Origin: Conidiobolus incongruus B7586
Lineage: Eukaryota > Entomophthoromycota > Entomophthoromycetes > Entomophthorales > Conidiobolaceae
Length of the DNA: 24,778 nucleotides
Direction of reading: 5' to 3'
Assembly: GCA_000697335.1 (NCBI GenBank)
Contig: JNEM01012212.1
Span: forward strand, 1-24,778
In this document: one piece after another, positions 1 through 10,848 of the stretch
Layout: each line of letters begins with the position of its first letter
Position numbering within the stretch: the stretch's first letter is position 1
Position numbers and translations under genes: made by a program
Notes under the pieces: generated by a model
Told to the model about the DNA's origin: nothing
Databases searched by the model: none
Seen by the model: the letters and a program-made list of their open reading frames with translations, nothing else

Positions 1-1078
1 TAGGTATTTATAAAATTTAACCACGAAGCTTATAATGTTATTTAAAATATATATATAGTTTTTATTAAATAATTATTAAAATCAACTATTTATTACTTAG
101 TAAATTATTTTAAAATCAAGAGAACGATTATTTAAAACTTATTAATATCTAAAGGATTATTTTTAACTTTTATTCTTCCAATTATTATTAAAATAAGAAA
201 TATATTAAAAAATGTATTTTTGCTTTTATTTAAAAAATTATCTAAATATTTTAATATTGGTTTGATAAGTGTTTTATATAAAATAAAATTTTCATTTAAA
301 ATAATATATAGAAATATAGAATAGATAACTTATATTTTAATTAAAGGTTAGAAAAATAGTAAAATAGTTATTGTTAAATAAATTTAATATAATATTACTA
401 GAAACTTAAGATTTTATATTGAATATTTGTATTTGATAAATCTTAAATCCATTTATATAAACTTTTATCAAAATAGAAATCAAAATGTTATATTAAATTA
501 AATAACCCTATTTATAAAATTTTTTAAATAAATATTTTATTAATAAATAATTCTTAATTATTATGGTTATTATAATTTTATATGCTACTCTTATTTAATA
601 CTTAAAAGAAATTTAATCAATTATAAATTTTATATTAATTTTATAAAAAATATTATATTTAATTAAGAGTTTTAGTGTAATTTAACAAAACCTATTATTT
701 TGAATAAAAATTATAAAATTCATAAATTTAAAACTTTAAAAAATTATCTAATAAAAAATAACTAGCAAAAATTACTATATCTAGTATATTCTTTAGATTA
801 CCACCTATGTAATTATAATTGCTTTAGGTAATTGAAAAACTAGCTTATAAGAAAAAAAATTTTTATAAATTGATTAAATTAGTTAGTGAAATTTAAATAT
901 CAATTATGAAAAAAAACTATTTTTTGATGTTAAGATTTGCTAAAAGTATAGCAAAAGGTTATTAATAATAAAAGAAACTATTAAATTTATATTATATTAC
1001 TATTTTTATATATTATATTTCAAAATGTGTATTTATTTATAATAGCAAAAAATTCCCGTTATTTAATATACAAAGTAA
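1..1078 (+). mobile_element. Mariner copy 3, truncated by window edge, heavily decayed
   Basis: The reverse complement aligns along its length with mariner copies 1 (16973-18290) and 2 (8207-9505). The shared block around 540-985 includes the transposase 3' end, with its stop near 982-984. The right terminal repeat is at about 1045-1078: read inward on the minus strand it gives TTACTTTGTATATTAAATAA then CGGGAATTTTTTG, matching the left end of copy 2. About 200 bp of the other end lies outside the window. The transposase would be read on the plus strand but is full of stops and almost free of G and C. No clean TA duplication is visible at 1079, so the exact end is uncertain by a few bases. It is a dead DD34D mariner, among the most AT-shifted of the three copies. 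Confidence 0.65.
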
Positions 1079-2069
1079 AATTAATATAAGTATTGCTTTA
1101 AATATTCTATCCTTTTTATATAATATATTATATAACTTAATTATATTTTTGTTTTTTAATAATATAATATTTTTTAAAAAATAAACTAGATAAAGTTATT
1201 TTGATCTATTATCTTAAACCCTTATCTTAATTATAATTCTTTATTTGTTAAATATTTGATTTAATAAATCAAATTTACTATTATTGGTAATTTTAATACA
1301 TTTTATTATTTAATTTATTAAAGCCTAAATAAAATATAGTTATAATTAAATCATAGTATTTATTTAATATTGATTATAATTCCAACTATAAATTTTAAAT
1401 TATTGTTTTAATATATTTTTAATTCATTAACTTATTTTTAAATATAGCTTATCAAAATTACTCTTTAAACCTGAAATTAAATATAAACACAATTATAATA
1501 TAATATCAATTTTCTTTAATTTAATTAAAGGAGTAAGTTTAATTATATTATCTTATCTTAATTCCTTCATTTTTGCATAATATCTTCATTTATTTCTTAA
1601 ATAACGTGACTATAATACTTAAATACTCAATGATACTATATTCAATCTATATAAAAATACATTTAAATCAAGAAATTCTTTAATATTTAAAAAAGTTAAT
1701 AATAAGATCAAATCATTTATCAAATTTTAGCTATGACATTGCTTTATATATCATTTATAAAAAGTGAATATAGCTTTAAAAAAGACGTTGTTTTAATTCA
1801 TTATAAAAAGTTTTTTTGTCCTTTAATATTACATATGATTCTCACATTTTCTCTTAAAAATAGAATAGCAAATTATATCTTTCTATAAACTTCTAAATAT
1901 TAAATTATATTAATTAAAAAGTTATTATATAAAATTTATACATTAGATTTTGTATAATTGATTTAAATCTACATTGGTTAAAAACATTCTTGTTAATATA
2001 ACTCAGAAATAATATTAATTTTGCTAATAACAAAAGTCATCGATCTTTTAATTTGAATATATTTTGATT
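1079..2069. other. AT-rich stretch without recognisable gene
   Basis: About 1 kb of very AT-rich DNA between mariner copy 3 and a possible transcription-factor relic. Stops are dense in all frames. I tried to match it to the family of gene A, in case copy 3 had landed in another family member as copies 1 and 2 did, and found no convincing match. Confidence 0.5.
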
Positions 2070-2324
2070 CTTAGTATTATCTTTAAATTTGTATTCTAAC
2101 GAATGATGCTATTAATATAGGATCTATTATTTACATTGACTCATTTGTTTGTAAAGATTAAATATACAATAATGACTGCTAAATTAACTTGTCATAAATA
2201 TATTAAATTAATTCTTTCATTATTTTATATTGGTGTTATCAGTATTATGCTTACAAAATATTCATTAAATAGAAGATATTGCTTTAAATCTATTCTGAAT
2301 TATATATTTAGTTCTTATGTTTAA
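2070..2324 (+). pseudogene. Possible relic I of the transcription-factor family (MHR fragment)
   Basis: A stop-free run of 62 codons (2136-2324) beginning at a TTG, with an upstream in-frame segment. The residues AKLTCHKYIK, then YIGVI, then NRRYCFKSI fall in the same order and nearly the same spacing as AKACHANLAR, LGLHL and NRKILFSMI of gene A, with one- to three-residue gaps. A TAG just upstream falls where gene A has the Gln of QALVIY. This is a short similarity in AT-rich DNA and could be chance. I infer a decayed MHR fragment, with no start, zinc module or C-terminus visible. Confidence 0.25.
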
Positions 2325-3724
2325 ACTATATATAAAGCCCAAATATATAGAATTATATTATTATTATAAATTTTTATAATAAACCCTAATCTAGTAATAT
2401 TAATTAGTATAATAATATGATTACTAATCAAATTTATTATTTATTTTCAAATTGCAAGTTATTTATAATATATAATATGTTAATATCATTTAATACTCTT
2501 TGAATATTTAATATTAAATAAAATAAAATATTTTATTTCAAATTTTTCAAGAAATATCATTTTGTAAAGTAAACTGAATATTATCTTAGTGTTATTTAAG
2601 TCATTTAATTTTTATATCCTTTTTTTCATATATTTAAAAAATACTTTAAAATATTTATTGATCAAAGCTATTTATTTATCCAAATTAGCATTAGGTAATT
2701 AAAATTTATTTTTAATAAGAAGAATTATTCATTATATTATATAAATGATTATAATTAACTCATTCAATTTTCTACTACAATTCTTTATAAGTAAGTTATT
2801 TGAAATTATAGTTAGTTTTAGCATTTCGATTATATTATTTAAACTAATATTATAACTATAACCAAAGTTTAAAAAACTTAAACCTATCTATAACTGTTAC
2901 TATAATATTAATATCTTTTGGTTGCATTAATAGAAATTGCGTTAAATAGCCTAATTTTGTAAATTTTCATATTAATTCCTTTTATTATTTTGAGAATAAA
3001 ATATAAATCAATATTTTAATAGCTAAATTAATAAACATTTATTTATTTTTCTTTTATACTAATAAAACATTTCTAGTAAAGTTTAATTATTTAGTATGTA
3101 GTTAGTACTCTATGTTATAATATAGTATCTTAGTTTAACTTGATCATTATATATTAAGCTATTTATACCTTCACTAACTATTAATCTTTAATATTACTAA
3201 ATTTCCAAATTAATTTTTTTAAGTACCATATTTCTAGAGTTTAGTTAATTTAAAAGTTAATTTTATATATTTACTATATTTAAGGTGAATATAACACTAA
3301 AGTTAATTCTTTATCAATATATATTAATCACACCGTTATGTATGTCAAATGCTACAAAAGATATATAGGTTATATTATAGTTTCTTTATAGATATTTATA
3401 TTTGACATCAAACAACTAATCAGATAAAAATTAGTTTTTTAAGATTTCGGTCTCTATATATGTAAAAAAGTAAAAACACCAGAGAACGAAAAGACCTTAT
3501 ATATCAAAAGATTTAAGTTATTAAGTAACATTTTATAATACAATATATACTATATATACTATATAGATTGAACTTTAGATAGATTATTTTCAAATACTTA
3601 TATTATACAATTATTTAATAATCCAAAGCCATTAGAGTTATGTATATAGCTTTTAACAAATCTTTTGATACTTTTATTCGGTAACAATATAAACATTTAT
3701 TGAAAAGTTTTTTATTCAATATCA
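2325..3724. other. AT-rich stretch without recognisable gene
   Basis: About 1.4 kb without a supportable coding region. The part from about 3300 has somewhat higher GC (for example 3440-3500 and 3600-3720) and may be the degraded 5' part of relic E, but I could not find a Cys-x2-Cys module or a splice pair there. Confidence 0.45.
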
Positions 3725-4450
3725 ACAATATTAACTTAACAGACCTCTTAATCAATACCTATATAGCAGCTTAAGCCTTTTGTTAGTCCTTGTATATTAT
3801 TAGAGTTGTATCACCATGGATTGCACAAATGCTTTTCAAATACCATTAATATTTAATTTGATTTTCAATATTATGAAGTTAGAAGAAAAATCTATTTAAT
3901 TCTTTAGGAAAATATCACAGGTTAGAGTTTAAGAGATTTTCCTATTGATTATGTTTTCAAATATCATGACCTTCCTAACATAAGGATAACTGAAAGTGAT
4001 CTTAAGTTCATTATTTAGTTTTTTTAAAAAGGTATAAAATTATTAGTGTATAAATACATTCTCTCTCCCATATAAAATCAACATTTAAATAAACAGTCAA
4101 AGAAAGCAATTTATATATTATAAAAAACTTTAAGATTATACCTCTACTATAGTAGAGTATATTAATTGAATGACTTTTTTTTATTTGAATTATTCATGGA
4201 TAATTTAGTAAACTTATTTAAAGGGAGAATATTAATCTACCTATATTATAGCCAATATCTTAACTCTATCATTATTAAATCGCTTTTTCAAAAACCCTAA
4301 TTGATATTAATAACTTCATAGCTTATATTGGCTCTCTATTAGCTGTTGCTAACTAAGATCTATATAGTCTAAAATAAGTAGGCTTATTTTTATCACAATA
4401 ATTTTTATCTTTCAGAAATCATTCACTTGTTTAATTAGAGTTATTAAGTT
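3725..4450 (+). pseudogene. Relic E: decayed fungal-specific transcription factor (MHR to C-terminal region)
   Basis: Two frames carry the match. At about 3740-3850, YIAA*AFC*SLYIIR aligns without gaps to YMKKLAEYNIKKIIR of gene A, and the Gln of AQMLFKY has the same spacing from IIR as that of QALVIY. From about 3870 another frame reads VRRKIYL, then DFPIDYVFKYHDLPNI, which resembles the R-R-x-W-W...P segment typical of fungal MHR proteins. Further on, GRILIYLYYSQYLNSIIIKS resembles the LHLYYN...LLHRP segment of canonical Fungal_trans proteins. The frame then stays unusually open, with interruptions mostly TAA or TAG, to about 4450. The segment between the two frames is shorter than in gene A, so a deletion is likely. 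No first exon was found. Confidence 0.38.
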
Positions 4451-4451
4451 T

Positions 4452-4473
4452 TAATAATAATAATAATAATAAT
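4452..4473. repeat. (TAA)n microsatellite
   Basis: About seven tandem TAA units just after the last recognisable part of relic E. Confidence 0.8.
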
Positions 4474-6142
4474 CTATTTTAATAATTAGGCTGTCAAACT
4501 AAAAAATTTTACTTTAATAATTAAGTCCTAATTTTATTAAGAATAAAAATTTTAACCTGATAGATATAAACTTTTTTTATTAACTAATTTAAAGATATAT
4601 TTAAATATATATTAATATCCTTAAACAATACAAAAACCCTACTAAAGCGCTCAGATGAAAGAAAACTCATTCTAAACTCCCATCAATCAATTCTAATGAC
4701 TATATTTATTATTATATAATAAATAAAATCCTCAGTCACAAAAAATAACATTATAAAGACCAATATATTATCCAATGGCCTAGATACCTAGTAAGTAAAT
4801 ATGGTTGGGGAATGAGGCTAAAATATCTTATCCATTTCCTTAAAATAATTAAGCATCCCAATAAATATCTTGAAGAGGGTCCTTGTTATACTATAGCAAA
4901 TATTGAGGGGGGTGTTATATTCTTACTAAATAATTCTTTACACCTTTAACTTTTTATTTCAATTTACCTATATATTACCTTATGTAATAATTTATTCAAA
5001 TTTATCAATTTTTATCTTAATGGAAAATATTTTTCCATTTGAAAGAATTACCTTGCAAATAGCAACTTCAAATAATCTATATTAAATAAACATCAGCTAC
5101 CAATTATTCATCTTAACTTAATATTATTGTCCTAGTTGTTAACACTAGGATATTATATATAATATTAACTTTCAGTCTTTAAAAAGAACTTTTTAAGTAT
5201 TAAAAGTTTATTAATAGTATCACAAAGAGCTGTTAATAATAAAAGAGAGTACAAGTTTTATATTCTTTATTTTAAATTTCATAATGCATTTATTTATAAT
5301 TAAATTTTGATTTTAAAATAGTTTCAGTATTTGATATATGCAGTAATAATATTAATTTTAAAAAATATTCACAAGATGATATATATTATTTATTTCACGG
5401 AAAAATAGGAAAGATATATCTAAACCTTACAATAACAAATATGGAGCAGTTTTGTGTAGGAGTAATAGAGGAATAAATATGAGTTAATGACCAGTTGTTA
5501 AAGATAATAAAAGTTAAACAGTAGTTATTAATAAGGATGCTATTATGAGGGAATACTGTATCTAGTAATTGAAGCCCGGTAACTGTCAAATCTTTTAATC
5601 AGAATTGACACTATATCTTTTCTCTCAACAAAATATATAGAATAAAATAAATACTTATTTTGATCAATTCAGATTACAATATAGCTTACAAAATTCATAT
5701 TAATTATTAATATATCCTCAAATATATTTTTGTAATAATACATCTATGGATTATCTTCAAAATATATCCACATTCCATTTTTGATTTATTATTCTAAAGC
5801 TGAATTAAATTGAAAACTTCAATATTTAATTCATTGATTGTATATTCTAGAAACTATCAGATTATTTCGGTTGTATATTTTGTATTGATAAATCTATTTT
5901 GAAATATAAACATTTATCATTCATTTATCATTTTCAACACAATTGATTACAAAAGTATTTAATCCCATAATATATTTGAATTAAGTTATAAATGGTAATT
6001 TCTCTGAACCTCATTCAAACAAACTATCCAATCTGCATTTATTATCAAGTAAATAGCAATAAACTTTTTATCCTCTTAGAATTTATCCATTAATAATATA
6101 TAAATCTCTACTAAATAATATTAATAAATAGTCTTTGTAATA
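4474..6142. other. Gene-free upstream region of gene A with scattered open segments
   Basis: GC is higher than the surroundings at 4640-4950 and 5395-5600, suggesting old coding sequence. Open pieces exist: about 4838-4949 (+), including HPNKYLEEGPCYTIANIEGG, and about 5395-5589 (-). None matches a family I recognise and none extends. The last few hundred bases before 6148 must hold the promoter of gene A. They are AT-rich with many TATA-like strings, so no single element can be assigned. Confidence 0.4.
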
Positions 6143-6151
6143 ATGCAATGA
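6143..6151 (+). promoter_or_regulatory. Minimal upstream ORF overlapping the start codon of gene A
   Basis: An ATG at 6143 opens a two-codon frame, ATG CAA TGA, whose stop overlaps the ATG of gene A at 6148 (ATGCAATGAG). If the messenger starts upstream of 6143, scanning ribosomes would meet this ATG first and would have to leak past it or reinitiate. The layout is visible in the sequence. A regulatory effect is only inferred. Confidence 0.35.
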
Positions 6152-7855
6152 GTTCTTTAGAGAATTTATATCAATACCAACCGTGTATACAATGTAAAAC
6201 CCGAATGTCCACTTCGGGCAGTAATTATTGTAATCCTTGTAGACCTAGAAAAATTAAAACCGTTGAAAAGAAAAAGAAAATTTATTATTATAAATTTCGA
6301 TCGAGTAATGAGAATTATAAATCCCAGAGAATACTTTTAAGTCCTATAACCTCTGAAATTGGTACTTAATTTAAACTCATGAATAACACTCAATTTTACA
6401 TTTTTTTTAGATTATTCTTTATGCATCGAAAGACGAAATTTAGATACGACGCTATTAATACCTTACATGTCCAATAACAAACTTTTTCGCGTAACTACTT
6501 GGAATCAATTTCGAAATATGCAAGAATTTACAACGTTCATAATCCAATCTGATCAGCTCAGTTTCTCCTACTTTATTGTCTCTTGTACTTCTTTAATACA
6601 AAATATTCCAAAATATCAATATTTTATAGAAAGTCGAAGTTTTGATTTACCATCCTTATGTGTGTTACCAAAAGTAGAGCTGTCTTTTCCATTAACGAAG
6701 CCTTTACAATTACTATGTCAACCCAATTTTTGGGATAATTTAATCCAAATATACTTTAAAAATTTTCACCCTGTGTGTCCTTTATTCAGTATCAAATCCT
6801 TCGATTTGAAAACTGCACCATCATCTCTACTCTTTGCAATGTATTACTGTGGATTCAAATTTGGTACAGATTATCCTAAAGAATTGGCAGATTATATGAA
6901 AAAACTTGCTGAATATAATATTAAAAAAATCATCAGAATTCCGACCGTATCAAATTGTCAAGCTCTAGTCATCTATACATTTTTCAATCACTGGGAAGGC
7001 AATATGGCGTTAGCCAAAGCTTGTCATGCTAATCTAGCCAGAATGTCATTCACTTTGGGTTTACATTTAGATTCTCCAAAATTTTCGGATGAAACGCGGT
7101 ATAATCGTAAGATATTATTCAGTATGATAAAAGTTGCAGATATCACCATTTGTGGATCACATCACTTTACTCCAAGCTATATACCTGAATTAGGGAATTA
7201 TGACATAAGTCTTTACAATTCTAAATGGCAATTACCAGAATCCAATTCAGTTATTCATTTCAATACACCTGACGAGAATTATGTATATTCCATATGTACA
7301 ACAGAACATTACAAATTTAGCGATATGAGCACCTACCTTATATGGTTTCCGTCATTTCACAACACTGAGCGCGAATGGTTTAATAAAGATTGGTCAAGAA
7401 GGCTTCGTGATTTAAAAAATAATTTCCAAAGCTGTTTAGAAACATTTAGTGAATTAAAATCCAACTATAACCAATTCCAAGCAAAAATTCAACTTTCTGA
7501 AACTCAAATCAAAATGGAGTATTATGGAGCAATATTGGATCTTTACGAAGTTTTAAAACATAAAAATGAAAATCTCACTCCTGAAGAACGTTCTCAAATG
7601 CTTCAATACTGTCATCTTTTATATGAAACTGTCACTCAAAATAACGATAATTCCAATGCCTGGTTTCAATATTACATTCACATGATTGGACTTTATTACC
7701 TTAATATTTATCCAAAATGCACCAATATGGAAAAGCAACGCACAAAGGAAAGATTAACAGAGTTGATGAGCTATATTAAGAATAAGTTTTATTCATTTTT
7801 TAGTTTGAATTATTTAATATTGAAGACTGGTTATGATTTAATTCTAAAAGAATAA
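6148..7855 (+). CDS. Gene A: fungal transcription factor-like protein, four-Cys zinc module plus MHR, two exons
   Basis: Two exons, 6148-6361 and 6411-7855, joined across a 49-nt GT-AG intron (phase 1), give 552 residues. The N-terminus has Cys13, Cys16, Cys28 and Cys31, a likely single zinc site, followed by a Lys/Arg-rich run (RPRKIKTVEKKKK) suited to DNA or nuclear import. Residues about 175-345 match the fungal-specific transcription factor MHR: FWDNLIQIYFKNFHP, SLLFAMYYCGF, QALVIYTF, ARMSFTLGLHL and YNRKI. The likely role is a nuclear, sequence-specific regulator; the target is unknown. It lacks the six-Cys Zn2Cys6 cluster usual for this class. The ATG at 6148 is chosen because gene B places its four Cys at exactly the same residue numbers. 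The later ATG at 6467 is internal to exon 2. The gene is convergent with pseudogene H, its close relative. No breaks were seen, so it is probably functional. Confidence 0.87.
6362..6410 (+). other. Intron of gene A (phase 1, 49 nt)
   Basis: Starts GTACTT and ends in a T tract then TTTTAG. CTTAAT, CTCAT and AATAAC are candidate branch points. Splicing forms a GAT codon and puts the zinc exon in frame with the long exon. Without splicing the frame ends at 6369. Gene B and pseudogene C have the intron at the same place and phase. Confidence 0.85.
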
Positions 7856-8144
7856 ATGGTCAGATTGAATGTAAATATCAAATTGAATATTCTTGATTGA
7901 TGTTTATCAATTAATATAATATTATATTGAATTAAATTTTACAAAAAAAAAATAATATGATATTCAGGCCTGATAAACCATCTATTTATTTGAATTTTAA
8001 ATTATATGATTAATATTTGAAATAATATTATAATAATAAAATAATAAAATGATTGACAAATGCTTTATAATTGTAATTATTAAAAAACAATCAAAATAGA
8101 TAAATAATATATTTAAATTAACCATTATATCTAACATATTAATC
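7856..8144. other. Tail-to-tail spacer between gene A and pseudogene H
   Basis: 289 bp separate the stop of gene A from the stop of the oppositely oriented pseudogene H. It is AT-rich and includes a run of A at about 7943-7952. The polyadenylation signal of gene A should lie here, but the composition does not allow one site to be named. Confidence 0.5.
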
Positions 8145-10848
8145 TTAAATATTCATTATTTCTATCTTAGTGGTTAGTAATAAAAAATTGAGACTTGAAG
8201 TAAATATTACTCTGTATTTTTAATAATAGGAATTTTTTGTGATTAAAAATAAATAAATATTTTAATATATAATATATAAAAATAAATATATAATATAAAT
8301 TTAATAGTTCTTTTTATTATTAATAACTTTTTGTTATATTTTTAATAAAGATTTAACACTTAAAAAATAATTCTTTTTATTAAAGACTAAAATTTGATGT
8401 TTTACAAACTGATTAAATTTTCTTATAGAAATTTTCTTTCTTATAAGATAGTTTTTTAATTACTTAAAGCAATTATAATCATATAAGTTATAATTTAAAG
8501 AGTATACTAGATATAATAGTTTTTGCTAGTTATTTTTAATTAAAAAGTTCTTTATAACTGTAAATTTATATATTTTACAAATATTATGTAAAATAATAAG
8601 TTTTCTTAAATAATATTAAAAAAACTAATTAAAAATACTTTTATTTAACAAAGTATTATAAAGTTTATTATTAATTGATTTTCTTTTAAAGATTAAATAA
8701 GAGTAGCATATACTATTATAATTTATTATAATATTTAACATTCACTTATTAACAAAATACTTATTTAAAAAGATTTATAAAAAAGGTTAATTTAACTTAA
8801 TTTAACATTTTGATTTATGTTTTAATATAAGATTATATATAATAATTTAAGATTCATTAATTATAATTATTTACTATAAAATTTAAGCTTCTAATAGTAT
8901 TTTAGTAAGTGTTATCTAATAATAACTATTCTAACTTTTTTTAAGCTTTAATTAAATTATAAAGTATGTATTTTATATTTTTATTTATTAATTTGAGTTT
9001 AAACTTTAATATATATAAAATACTTATGAAACTAATATTAAAGTACTTAAAAAATTTTTTACCTATAATAAAATAGTATTTTTTAATATAATTTTTCTTT
9101 TTATTAATAATTAAAGAAATAATAGATAAATTTAATTCTTTAAAATTTAATAAGTTTTAAATAATTTTTTTTAATCTTAAAGTAATTTACCAGTGATAAA
9201 TTGTTAATTTAAATAATTTTTTATTATTAAAAACTACTTGAAAATTTTAAAAAATTTTAAAAGATTTATAGTTAAGTTTTACTAATAATAAAATAACAAA
9301 CTTTTGATAATTATTATTTATTTTAAATATAATGAAATTAAATAACCATTTTTAAAAAATTAATTTTTTAATCAGAAAAATTATTATATATATATATATA
9401 AAATAAATATTTTCCTATTAACTTTGTATATATTTATTTCAAATTAATAATATATTTGAATAATTAAAAATTAAAAAATTTCTTATTATTTTAAATTTAA
9501 AATAATAAATATTAATCCTTGAGAAACTTTATCAACTATTATAATTATTGTCTGAATTATATTTTTTGGTTAAGATTACACTTGAAACAAACACTCAAAG
9601 ATTGTAAGCCTATAAGACTTAAATAATATAAAGTAATAGGGTTGGAATTTTATAATTAGATGATAGATTTAAATAGTTGATGGTAATAATTGGAGAAATT
9701 TTACAATTCATCAAACTCAAAATATTTTTATATATGAGCATTATTTAAAAATCAAACATCATTTCATAAGTTTCTAAATTTGTGAAATTTTCAATAATAT
9801 AATTTTATAGTAAATTTATTATATTTAGTTTTGGGTGCTTGCAAAAATATTAATATGCTATTAATAACTAAAAATTATATTAATAAACTTTGATTTAATT
9901 CTATTTTCAAATAATTGTCCTTATATTTATAATAGGTTAATTACCACAGAAAATATATAAAAATACTTGTAAATTTAATATATTCACTATTGTATAAAAC
10001 ATAAATGGATTTTCTTCCTAAGTCAAAAAATTCTGTTAATTGTATCATAAATTAATTGTCATTTTGGATTAAATATACTCATATCATTCTCTCTAAATTT
10101 TATTAAATAATTAAGAATATAATGGTTACTTTTAGCAAATTTAATATTAATAGCATTGACTTTAGTTAATAATAATTCAAGATTATATTGATTAATAGGA
10201 GAAAAATATAGACAATTCTAATATAAACCCAAAGCATAGCTTATCCTTATTACATGAGACTAGCATAATTCTCCTATTTTTAAATTTCCCCACAAATGAT
10301 AAAAGGAAGTATAGATGACTAAAGCTTGAAAATTTATATAATTAATAGTTTTTAAGATTATTTTTAAATTATAATTGTAATAATTTTGGAAATAGTTAAT
10401 TAACTCTTAAGTAGAAAGTTAGTAATATTTAAACCTTATGAAATATCTATCATTCAACTGTGAAGGATATATTATGTATATAGAAACAGATTCTAAACTT
10501 ATCATTAAGCATAATAAATAAAGTAATTTAAATTACAATTGAATTATAATCATTCATTAATTTTGATTGATATAATATTTAGAGATGTCAAAATAAAGGT
10601 ATTGAATAATATAATATGTGTAGAATCAATTATTGGGGAAAATAATATTAATCATTATGGATAAATTATTTAATATTGGGAAATTCTTTAACTTTTAAAT
10701 TACTTGATAGTAAATATTAGAGAAAACTCAATTTTTTGGATTAAATGATATATATTGCAAAATGCTAAAAATTTCTGAATTTTTGGTATTTGAGTAAGTA
10801 AAATACATTGTTATTGATGAATCTAGTTAAAATTACATTAAGATCAAG
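8145..10848 (-). pseudogene. Pseudogene H: paralogue of gene A, split by mariner copy 2
   Basis: Minus-strand copy of exon 2, aligning with gene A over almost its whole length, mostly without gaps. Landmarks going downstream: LDLNVIL...NNNVF (about 10830), KFRNF*HFAIYII (about 10765) against QFRNMQEFTTFII, SKKLSF against SDQLSF, then YNLKIILKT...FQALVIYTSFYHLWGN (about 10285-10370), ISYALGLY, and NDMSIFNPK*QL against YDISLYNSKWQL (about 10060), and IGLQSLSVCFKC (about 9600). Several interruptions are C-to-T or G-to-A in type: Gln to TAA at 10741-10743 and Trp to TGA at 10059-10061. Coding similarity halts at LIKFLKD next to 9506 and resumes beyond the mariner at about 8200 as SLNFLLLTTK, ending at a stop at 8145-8147, just as gene A ends SLNYLILKTG and so on. 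The first (zinc) exon was not found. It is dead. Confidence 0.85.
8207..9505 (-). mobile_element. Mariner copy 2, inserted in pseudogene H, heavily AT-shifted
   Basis: 1299 bp flanked by TA at 8205-8206 and 9506-9507. The left end reads TTACTCTGTATTTTTAATAA, then TAGGAATTTTTTG. The right end read inward has a matching AAATTTTTTAA core. It aligns throughout with copy 1 (16973-18290) in the same orientation. The decayed transposase runs from about 9329 to 8301 on the minus strand. Compared with copy 1 it has lost most of its C and G: positions 8480-8498 read CATATAAGTTATAATTTAA where copy 1 (17246-17264) reads CACATGGATTATAATCAGG. It is inactive. Gene H resumes on both sides, so the element landed in a coding exon. 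Confidence 0.85.

Noticed and set aside
3700-4450. A ciliate-like code with TAA and TAG read as Gln, because many relic stops sit where Gln would fit
   Set aside because: Genes A and B use CAA/CAG for Gln and have no internal TAA or TAG, and other breaks are Trp codons and frameshifts. Decay by C-to-T change explains the pattern.
5395-5589. Open frame of 64 codons on the minus strand
   Set aside because: GC is slightly raised, but there is no recognised motif, no extension on either side and no splice partner. Kept only as a remark in the flank of gene A.
6467-7855. Gene A as a one-exon protein starting at ATG 6467
   Set aside because: The frame is open upstream to a good acceptor at 6410 and joins in phase to the zinc exon, exactly as in gene B, where no ATG exists at the equivalent place.
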